DNA from: a virus
Reading direction: 5' to 3' (one strand)
DNA: 43,653 nucleotides
Virus record (IMG/VR): IMGVR_UViG_3300043438_001489
Location: 1 to 43,653 of that record
Positions within the stretch are counted from its first letter, which is position 1. Every line of letters starts with the position of its first letter. This document shows positions 29,888 to 36,338 of the stretch, piece after piece. The notes beneath the pieces are model-generated. The model ran no database searches. It had not been told where the DNA came from and saw only the letters and a program-made list of their open reading frames with translations. A program made the translations under genes and the position numbers.

Positions 29888-29896
29888 AGTGTAACA
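29888..29896 (-). promoter_or_regulatory. extended -10 promoter for the capsid gene
   Basis: Minus strand TGTTACACT in the scaffold-capsid gap. The start would lie near 29881, giving an 80-base leader with AGGAG before the ATG at 29801. It matches the TGnTAnnnT form seen elsewhere. No -35 match. Confidence 0.5.
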
Positions 29897-29899
29897 CAG

Positions 29900-30760
29900 T
29901 TAGTTAAAACGACCGAACTGTTTAGCAATTTGTTCAATTGCGGCTACTCGTTCGTCACGGCTGTTAAGTTTTACAACTTCTGGGGCTGGTGTACCGTTTC
30001 CAGCACCACCTGCAACACGTGGAGCGCGGCGACCTACCTGCTGAGTGATCTTGTCCACTTCTTGCTGGTACTGTTCGTAAGCGGCACCAATTAACTGTGG
30101 AAGTTCCGCATCAGGGTACTCTTCGCTAAGTAGCATGGCTCGACGAACAATCATGTTTTCGTCAATGTCGCCGTGCTCTTCACGTAGATACTCTAGTGAG
30201 GTTTCAATTTCGTACTCGTATCGGGCTTCTTCAGCCTGGGCAACTTCTTCTTCACGCTCTGAACGGAGTGCGTTAATTTCAGCCTTAAGCGCCTTTAGTT
30301 CAGCAGAAGATTCGTCTCCTAGGTCGAAAGCAAACCCGTCTTCTTCGTCAGAGGCTACAGCAGCAACTTCAGTTGCTTCCTGCATTATTTGCTGAGCCTG
30401 CTGCCATCCGTAGCGTTCTGCAAGTTCATCGTAGATTGCTTTAGGGTTAGCGGAGATCTGCTGGGCTAGTTCTAGCGAGGCTTCGATAATGTCTGGCGAC
30501 ACACCTGCATCTGCTAGGGCACGATACCCTGACATTTTTTCAAACTCGCGGTCAATACCGGACTGCCACTTAGACACTACAGGCTCAATCATGCCGTGCA
30601 GCGACTTCGGTAGAATGTCGTACAGTTCGTTCAGTGATGGGTTGTTATTTGAAGAAGAGTCTTCTTCAATGTCATTCGCTTCATCAGATGAAGCAATTTC
30701 ATCGTTGTCCTCAAATGAGTCAACTTCTTGGTAATCTAGGGTGCCTTCGTCTTCAGCCAT
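29900..30760 (-). CDS. scaffolding protein
   Basis: 286 residues, very acidic N-terminus (DYQEVDSFEDNDEIASSDEA), a long helical, Glu-rich coiled-coil middle (LKALKAEINALRSEREEEVA) and a short basic end with QVGRRAPRVAGGAGN. This composition, and the position directly before the capsid gene, is typical of scaffold proteins that shape the procapsid and leave. Confidence 0.85.
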   Translation of the reverse strand: MAEDEGTLDYQEVDSFEDNDEIASSDEANDIEEDSSSNNNPSLNELYDILPKSLHGMIEPVVSKWQSGIDREFEKMSGYRALADAGVSPDIIEASLELAQQISANPKAIYDELAERYGWQQAQQIMQEATEVAAVASDEEDGFAFDLGDESSAELKALKAEINALRSEREEEVAQAEEARYEYEIETSLEYLREEHGDIDENMIVRRAMLLSEEYPDAELPQLIGAAYEQYQQEVDKITQQVGRRAPRVAGGAGNGTPAPEVVKLNSRDERVAAIEQIAKQFGRFN

Positions 30761-30774
30761 TCCTCGGTCCTTCT

Positions 30775-31011
30775 CTATCTATACGTTGCTGTTTTAGCAG
30801 CGATCTTTTTAGGTTGAGCAACGAATTGCTCTCCCTTACGGTTTCCCTTTGCCTTTGCGGCATTGGTTGCTTTCTTCTCAGAAGCGCTCAGACTGTTCCA
30901 AGCGTTCTCTGGAAGATAACGTTTCTTTCCTTTAGATAGACTACCATCAGAAGTCTTCCACTTCTGCTCAGTCCAATTCTTAAGGGCTTGTTGAGTTGGT
31001 TTTAAGGGCAT
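30775..31011 (-). CDS. small basic protein of a conserved phage family (DUF5872-like)
   Basis: 78 residues. MPLKPTQQALKNWTEQKWKT, then KGKKRYLPENAWNSLSASEK and a closing QFVAQPKKIAAKTATYR. Proteins with this shape (K-x2-Q-x-L-K-x-W-T, RYLP, QPKKIA-x-KTA-x-YR) occur in many aquatic phages and some bacteria; the family name is from memory. Function unknown. It lies in the capsid module with two similar small basic proteins. Confidence 0.65.
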   Translation of the reverse strand: MPLKPTQQALKNWTEQKWKTSDGSLSKGKKRYLPENAWNSLSASEKKATNAAKAKGNRKGEQFVAQPKKIAAKTATYR

Positions 31012-31190
31012 TAGTTAGTGTACCCTCCACCGCTCTTCTTATACTTTGTTGCTAACAGTTGTGCTTTACGGGCTGACCATTCTCCAGGGTCGCCGCCTTT
31101 GGTGCCAGCCTTGATGCGGTTAAAGAGCGCTTTACGCATAGCAGGGTTAGTGTAGTTACCTGCTTCATTAACCTTTGACTTCTTTTCCAT
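31011..31190 (-). CDS. small basic protein of a conserved aquatic-phage family, 59 residues
   Basis: Frame from the ATG at 31190 to the TAA at 31011: MEKKSKVNEAGNYTNPAMRK, then a segment with RIKAGTKGGDPGEWSARKAQ and a Lys/Gly-rich end. This NYTNP…GEWSARKAQ pattern recurs in phage virion operons as a small protein of unknown function. It fills the gap between the portal stop and the next gene exactly, with TAATG overlaps at both ends. Confidence 0.7.
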   Translation of the reverse strand: MEKKSKVNEAGNYTNPAMRKALFNRIKAGTKGGDPGEWSARKAQLLATKYKKSGGGYTN

Positions 31191-33211
31191 TACTGACCTT
31201 GAGGTTGCTGTATCGGTTGACCGTTTGCGTCCATTGGTGGCTGGGCTGCCATCTGTAGTTGAACAAGTGCTTGTTCGTGGATGTTAATGTGCTTGTTGAG
31301 TTCAGCCTTCTGTGTCGGGCTAAGCATGTCGTATGCTGGGCTCTTGCGGAAGGTGTCGTGTTCCTGAATGTGTACAGCGTGGTTATCCCACTTGTTTACA
31401 GCAATGATTGCTGGTGGGGCTAATGGCTGACCCGTTTCAGGGTTTAGCATCTCTGGCTGACCTGCAGCCACACCTTGCTGCCACTTCTGGTAGTGCGACA
31501 TAACATCCATGTCGGTAAGGTTCTTGAACTGAATGTTCTCACGCTGTGCACGCAGTTCATCAGGACGGGTACCCTTATTGTCAGAGTAACTTCTAATGGT
31601 GGTGATGTCGAGAAGTTTCAAACCGTCTTCTGGTGGGATCATTCCCATCTTCATCATGTCCATTACAAGGGCTTGTTTAGCGGCCTTTGAAGTTGGCAAG
31701 GCTGAACCGGATTCGATTCGGATGTCAGTTCCGCGAGCAATGTCTGAGCCTTTAAATAGTTCGGCAGAGAAACTGCTGTCTGAGCCAACGATTTTTACGG
31801 TGCGCTCGGTTGTCCAGTATTCGGCTACTAACGATAGGGCTAGTTTTGCTACTAGTGACAAACCTTCTTCGATGGAGGCGAAGGTTGGGGCTAGGTAACT
31901 GTCGTCCCGTTCTTGCAGGTAAGCGATAGCGGTTGCGGCTTCAACGCCTGGAGGGGTGCCACCCTTAGATACTTGGTGCTGACCCGAGATGTCTTCTAGG
32001 TCGTTGTTCAAGGCTTGGAGTTCTTCTGCCACGTATGGTGGCAGTTGAGGCATTGGGGCGGACTGTGGGAAGTCGAAACCTGGACGAACACCAATGTACT
32101 GACCTGGTGCGGTGTTGATTTTTGAAACAGATAGCGAACCTTCACGGTAGTAAACCTGTGGCTTAGCCATCATGTTCTTAGCCTGGATGCGCTGTGAACG
32201 GGTGCGGTTTACTTCACGCTGTAGAGGGATAGCGTCGTCGATTACGCAGGCAGGGTAGTATTGTCCGCTTGGAATGTGGTCAAACTTGGTGATTGGGTAA
32301 CAGTTGTAGCCGCTAGGGAAACCTGTTAGACATGCGTCAACAATGATGTCGTCTACGATGGTAACAAAGCCACCGTTAGGGAACATTGCTGAAGTTCCTG
32401 GCTTAATCCATGCTTCGATCACTAGGCAGGCATCAGGCTTGCTGTTGTTCTCACGGATGTCTAGGGCTGAAGAGATGTCCGCAATTTCTGTTGAGGCTAC
32501 AACAGTTGGTTGCTTGTCCTTGGGGATAAGGTCTTTGTACATGGTCTTAACCCATTCAAGCGGCTTCGTGTACACGTGCAGCATGTATGGCTGCTTTTCG
32601 TGATCAACGATTGATAGGTCTGGGACGAATACGTTGAAAGGGGATACGTGGTCTACGCACACGTCACCTTTTTGGTCGTCCATGTAGTCGGCTTCTTCGT
32701 CCCAATAAGTCTTAAGGTATCCGATGCCTAGTACTGAAATGTCTCGTGCCACTGCACGCATTTCACGACCAATCTTTAGGCGGTCGTACATTGACTCCCA
32801 AATCTGGGTGGCAGCAGTTGCAGCGAAGATGTCTTCGATTTCGTTTGATGCCGGTAGGGCTACAGCCGATGGCTTCTGGCTGGTTAGTTTGGAGATTTCG
32901 GTTCGCACGATGGGCCGAATGCGGTTGATGGTGATGCGGGGTAGGTTTTTGTCACCACGGGGTAGGGATGCGATCTGGCTCTTTGTTGAGTCCCAGGCTA
33001 CATACTGTTTGCCGCGTTCGAACGACATGTTGATGTACCACTGTCGCACACGCCAGTTCTTTGAATCCTTTGACTTGGTGTATTCCTTGCGGATGTAGTC
33101 GACAATCTTTTTGCCTTTAGAGTCATTTTGGAGTTTCTTTAGCGCAGCATCATCGAGCAGGCTTGAAGTTACTTCGGGTGCTGCGTAATCAATAGCATCA
33201 CTTGATGCCAT
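31190..33211 (-). CDS. portal protein
   Basis: About 673 residues from the ATG at 33211. WRVRQWYINMSFERGKQYVA and INRIRPIVRTEISKLTSQKP are the clip/wing segments of podovirus-type portals. MRAVARDISVLGIGYLKTYW and the DHVSPFNVFVPD strand follow, then a helical stem region with LQREVNRTRSQRIQAKNMM. The C-terminus is Gln/Pro-rich (QMAAQPPMDANGQPIQQPQ), which may form the barrel. The longer start at 33253 overlaps the small membrane-protein gene by 56 bases; 33211 overlaps it by only 14. It forms the DNA entry ring for the terminase. Confidence 0.88.
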   Translation of the reverse strand: MASSDAIDYAAPEVTSSLLDDAALKKLQNDSKGKKIVDYIRKEYTKSKDSKNWRVRQWYINMSFERGKQYVAWDSTKSQIASLPRGDKNLPRITINRIRPIVRTEISKLTSQKPSAVALPASNEIEDIFAATAATQIWESMYDRLKIGREMRAVARDISVLGIGYLKTYWDEEADYMDDQKGDVCVDHVSPFNVFVPDLSIVDHEKQPYMLHVYTKPLEWVKTMYKDLIPKDKQPTVVASTEIADISSALDIRENNSKPDACLVIEAWIKPGTSAMFPNGGFVTIVDDIIVDACLTGFPSGYNCYPITKFDHIPSGQYYPACVIDDAIPLQREVNRTRSQRIQAKNMMAKPQVYYREGSLSVSKINTAPGQYIGVRPGFDFPQSAPMPQLPPYVAEELQALNNDLEDISGQHQVSKGGTPPGVEAATAIAYLQERDDSYLAPTFASIEEGLSLVAKLALSLVAEYWTTERTVKIVGSDSSFSAELFKGSDIARGTDIRIESGSALPTSKAAKQALVMDMMKMGMIPPEDGLKLLDITTIRSYSDNKGTRPDELRAQRENIQFKNLTDMDVMSHYQKWQQGVAAGQPEMLNPETGQPLAPPAIIAVNKWDNHAVHIQEHDTFRKSPAYDMLSPTQKAELNKHINIHEQALVQLQMAAQPPMDANGQPIQQPQGQ

Positions 33212-33521
33212 ACTCTTCTCTGACAGCGGCAAAATCATACTCATTATCGTCATCTACCTCTTCGTAATTATCCGTTACTAACGGGGCTTGTTGATACAGC
33301 GGAGCGAGTTGACCGCTTGCTGCTAATATTTGTTGAAACGCTATTGGATCCTTTGTCGACAACAGGTTCACTGCCTGGGATAGCATCTTGCTTGTCTCCT
33401 CGTTCTGCTTCACTAGCCCCCTCGTTGCTTGGTTCAATGTTTTTGTCATCAACCAAAACGACAGCGGCAGTATCAGCAAGGAGGTCAGCACTAGCGTTAA
33501 TAGAAATGTCTCGTATGTCAT
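33198..33521 (-). CDS. small membrane protein nested in the preceding gene, 107 residues
   Basis: An N-terminal hydrophobic helix (FLLTLVLTSLLILPLSFWLM, residues 6-25), then a charged helical cytoplasmic or periplasmic part and an acidic end (NYEEVDDDNEYDFAAVREEY). It overlaps the C-terminal half of the zinc-finger protein in another frame for 254 bases. The good membrane helix and the fit to the portal start support it. The ribosome binding site (GAAAGA) is weak, so confidence is moderate. Confidence 0.55.
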   Translation of the reverse strand: MTYETFLLTLVLTSLLILPLSFWLMTKTLNQATRGLVKQNEETSKMLSQAVNLLSTKDPIAFQQILAASGQLAPLYQQAPLVTDNYEEVDDDNEYDFAAVREEYGIK

Positions 33522-33795
33522 TTATTAATCTTTCGGTAATAAGCGGGATGCGCTTAATCTTCTCGTTGAGTGCAGCGTTCTCATCCTTTAGAATAACTGC
33601 ACGATCTGGGGTTATGAAACCAAGTTGGTGGCTTACAGCAACCAAACAACGGTAACAAAGGTAGACCATTCCATGATAGTCGATCTGCTTGTCTAGGTCG
33701 ACAAGGATGTTGTCAAGCCCGCCACTTGCTCCACAAGCAACACATTCGTGTGGAACGTGTGGTGCGCGGGTGTATGTTTGAAAAGTTCTAGGCAT
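33268..33795 (-). CDS. zinc-finger-like protein, 175 residues
   Basis: The N-terminus has two Cys pairs (ECVACG and LCYRC, C-x2-C each) with His residues nearby (HVPHE), probably one zinc site. A helical middle (AVILKDENAALNEKIKRIPL) is followed by a low-complexity Ser/Asp/Asn tail that coincides with the nested membrane-protein frame. AAGGAG lies before the ATG at 33795. Possibly a packaging or transcription accessory protein; not recognised. Confidence 0.7.
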   Translation of the reverse strand: MPRTFQTYTRAPHVPHECVACGASGGLDNILVDLDKQIDYHGMVYLCYRCLVAVSHQLGFITPDRAVILKDENAALNEKIKRIPLITERLINDIRDISINASADLLADTAAVVLVDDKNIEPSNEGASEAERGDKQDAIPGSEPVVDKGSNSVSTNISSKRSTRSAVSTSPVSNG

Positions 33796-34106
33796 TATTT
33801 GTCTCCTTTTGACTTGAGGCGTTTGGACAGCGCTGCTGCCTTAGCCTTTGCGTCAGACTTAGATGATGCTCCCCATGCTTGTAGGGATAGTAGTAGACGG
33901 GTAGGTCTACCCTTCTCATCATACTCTGGTCCAGGCATTCCCGCCATACGAGCAAGAAAAGATGCTCTACGAGGGTTGTCGCCTGATTTTACGGGTGGTC
34001 GTAGATTAGATCCAGGGTTTTGTGCTTCGTAGGACTTGCGACCAGTCTCGTTTAAACCACCTTTAGGGTTTTTACCAGCCTTACGCTGCCATGCTCCGCT
34101 AGCCAT
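33795..34106 (-). CDS. small basic protein of a conserved phage family (DUF6321-like)
   Basis: 103 residues. ASGAWQRKAGKNPKGGLNET, GRKSYEAQNPGSNLRPPV, RRASFLARMAGMPGP and DEKGRPTRL follow in order, a signature shared by small proteins next to the terminase in many aquatic podoviruses; the family name is from memory. Coupled to the terminase stop by TAATG, with GGATGGGA upstream. Function unknown; being very basic it may bind DNA. Confidence 0.7.
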   Translation of the reverse strand: MASGAWQRKAGKNPKGGLNETGRKSYEAQNPGSNLRPPVKSGDNPRRASFLARMAGMPGPEYDEKGRPTRLLLSLQAWGASSKSDAKAKAAALSKRLKSKGDK

Positions 34107-35623
34107 TATTCCCATCCTATTGTTTCGTCAGAGGCGTTCTTAAACGTCCAGGAGGACGTTCCGTTATCTCGTCTTGTGTCTTGTTCTACTGCATTAAGTG
34201 TATCACCAAACTCGTGCATCATCTCTCTTTGCCCGCTCATAACATCTGGTGTTAGGTCGTCCATAAGAGTAAAGAAGTATCTTGATGAGTCAAATGCGTG
34301 GTTGTATTTGTCTTGGATTTCTTCAAGTTTGTTTAAGGTCATTTCGGCTTGCCGGTTCGCTCGCCGCTTGAACTTAAGTTTAGATAACTCTCCAATAAGA
34401 TTTTGACAGTCGTCTGTTATGAGCCAGAAAGGTTTATTTGTCCTTGGATTTATCTTGATGTATTGTTGCATTTTGTTTAAACCAATACCAATTTGGCGGG
34501 GAATAATGTCAATAACTATGTTCATGCCACCAAGTTGGAACTCTTGAAGGTAAGAAGTTCCTTTTACTCCGTTAGTTTGAGCCAGAGCAGGGTCACCAAC
34601 GACCATGAACGGCTGTATATTCCATTCTCGGTTGATTCTGTGGAAGGCTTCACAGTGCTCTTGGATGGTCATTTGCGCCTGATAGTGCTCTGCGAAGGTT
34701 GTAATGGTGCCATCGGGGGCTACAGCGTGCCATAGGATGGCTGTGGGGTCTCTCCAACCATAGTCAACTGACACATAAACTCGGTGCTTCTTAGTAAGTT
34801 TAAACTCTTCCGAGGGCAGGGCATGGGTTGAACGGTGGAAGTCTTTAAATACTGCGCCACCAACCTGGATGAACTGACCTTTTTCACGGATTGCTCGTTG
34901 TTCAGGGGTTAGTGAGGATAGGTAGTCTTCAATAGCCTTCTTGTCCAGGTATGGGTTGTCCGACATTTCTACTTCGACTACGCCGAACTGCGGGTGGCCT
35001 TGCTTGCCTGGTAAGTAGACCTGTTCGTAGATGTATTCCATACCTTCAACAGGAGTGAGGGTCATCCACCAGTCCCCGTTGGTGTCTACAAGACGGGCAC
35101 GACATTCGTCGTACACCATTTCTGGCGGCTCTTCGTCAAAGTGGACGAAGTGTCGAGAGGTTCCAGCGAACTTTTGCAGGTCCTGGTCGTAAGACATGAA
35201 CTCTACAAAAGATCCGTTGGATAGGGTTAGTACCCTACGTTCTTTGGAGTATGAGTCTTCCCAGGAGCCGTTGACCAGTAGTGAAGGCGGGACCCATTGT
35301 TTGAATTGAGGTAGGAGGATTTTATCAATTCCGGAGGAGAAGTCGACTCCAACAACACGTCCACGGATAATACCTTCGGGGACCTTCCTATGTGGATGCT
35401 CGCCTTTGAGATAGTAAATGTCTTCGATAACTCCAGCAACAGTTTTGCCGCTTCGGTTACCTCCAACGTAGAGTCTATGTTTATGTTGATCTGCGCTGAA
35501 TTCGATTTGTTTTGCATGCGGTTTGTACCTATTTATGTTGGGTTGGGAGGCGGATATTCTCATTTGTTCCGAGATGCTGAACAGCATTTCGGATGGTCTA
35601 ATTAATTTTTTGGGACTAGCCAC
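34106..35623 (-). CDS. terL: terminase large subunit
   Basis: 505 residues. The ATPase has Walker A GGNRSGKT (54-61), Walker B HFVHFDEE (D163, E164) and coupling motif TLTP (188-191). The nuclease has VDYGWRDP (D287), VVGDPA (D344) and HAFDSSRY (D445). This is a complete motor and nuclease that pumps DNA into the procapsid through the portal. The start is a GTG at 35623 that overlaps the nuclease gene stop. The small subunit is at 10880-11599 on the opposite strand. Confidence 0.95.
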   Translation of the reverse strand: MASPKKLIRPSEMLFSISEQMRISASQPNINRYKPHAKQIEFSADQHKHRLYVGGNRSGKTVAGVIEDIYYLKGEHPHRKVPEGIIRGRVVGVDFSSGIDKILLPQFKQWVPPSLLVNGSWEDSYSKERRVLTLSNGSFVEFMSYDQDLQKFAGTSRHFVHFDEEPPEMVYDECRARLVDTNGDWWMTLTPVEGMEYIYEQVYLPGKQGHPQFGVVEVEMSDNPYLDKKAIEDYLSSLTPEQRAIREKGQFIQVGGAVFKDFHRSTHALPSEEFKLTKKHRVYVSVDYGWRDPTAILWHAVAPDGTITTFAEHYQAQMTIQEHCEAFHRINREWNIQPFMVVGDPALAQTNGVKGTSYLQEFQLGGMNIVIDIIPRQIGIGLNKMQQYIKINPRTNKPFWLITDDCQNLIGELSKLKFKRRANRQAEMTLNKLEEIQDKYNHAFDSSRYFFTLMDDLTPDVMSGQREMMHEFGDTLNAVEQDTRRDNGTSSWTFKNASDETIGWE

Positions 35624-36059
35624 GGATTAGGTCTGTCAATTCTTTTAAAGTTAGTCTAACAATAGGGTCACTATTACCAGAATAATTACTGAGGGGATTA
35701 CTAAGCCGAACAAGAACGCTAAGAGTGGTGTAGGCCCACCAATTGCCGCTGCGATCACTAGAGAACCCAGCACGCTGAGTGACAAGAAACCCGTAAGTGC
35801 CTGACGCATTTAGGCACTCGATTCTGGCTTCTTCAAGCCATTTGATTGTTTGTTCGTGTGAAGCCGTCTTTGCACTGGCTCCTCCTTTTACCTCGAAAAC
35901 GATTAGACCGTGCTGTTCGTCGTGTAACCAAACATCGCCTTGGTCTAGGGAACCTGTTAGTACGTTTCGGCGGGCTTCTAGTTCGCTGTAACCTTCACGT
36001 AGTAGATGCTTACGTACGCCAGTTTCGGCAGATGTGCCAATTTGTTTTGCCTTACTCAT
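35616..36059 (-). CDS. PD-(D/E)XK nuclease, Holliday-junction-resolvase-like
   Basis: 147 residues. KQIGTSAETGVRKHLLREGY at the start, then the core GSLDQGDVW (D42) and IVFEVKGG (E56, K58), the D-x-n-E-x-K signature, followed by a helix with Arg and Glu. Proteins of this size and order are taken to be junction resolvases or repair nucleases. Beside the large terminase it may trim branched DNA before packaging. AAGAGACGA precedes the ATG; 27 bases separate it from the divergent plus gene at 36087. Confidence 0.85.
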   Translation of the reverse strand: MSKAKQIGTSAETGVRKHLLREGYSELEARRNVLTGSLDQGDVWLHDEQHGLIVFEVKGGASAKTASHEQTIKWLEEARIECLNASGTYGFLVTQRAGFSSDRSGNWWAYTTLSVLVRLSNPLSNYSGNSDPIVRLTLKELTDLIRG

Positions 36060-36071
36060 TCGTCTCTTTCG

Positions 36072-36080
36072 TGCTAATAT
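36072..36080 (+). promoter_or_regulatory. extended -10 promoter giving leaderless fibre transcript
   Basis: TGCTAATAT, with TAATAT six bases before the ATG at 36087. It is the same geometry as at 10203 and 13429, and lies in the 27-base gap between divergent genes. Confidence 0.65.
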
Positions 36081-36086
36081 TCAATT

Positions 36087-36338
36087 ATGGCAGAATCCCC
36101 AAACATTGACGTAAGTCAGTTGCATTTGTCGGCTGATACCGACACCGGGGCTACTGCTATCCATCATACTCTTGGTCCGAAGCCTTTTCAAGCCTCACCT
36201 GGAAGTCACCGCCATGATGGTAAGGACTCTGTCCGTTTAGATTTTAATGATTTAATGAATAGTTGGATGAACATTGATGGCGGCACTCCGTCAACAATTT
36301 ATACTCCTATTCCTCACCTTGATGGAGGCGCAGTTTAA
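36087..36338 (+). CDS. small virion protein upstream of the tail fibre, 83 residues
   Basis: TLGPKPFQASPGSHRHDGKD is a segment seen in short proteins encoded just before phage tail fibres, where it may form a turn or metal site. The rest is Asp/Thr-rich. Translation is predicted to be leaderless. It ends in a TAATG overlap with the fibre gene, so the two are made together. Confidence 0.65.
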   Translation: MAESPNIDVSQLHLSADTDTGATAIHHTLGPKPFQASPGSHRHDGKDSVRLDFNDLMNSWMNIDGGTPSTIYTPIPHLDGGAV

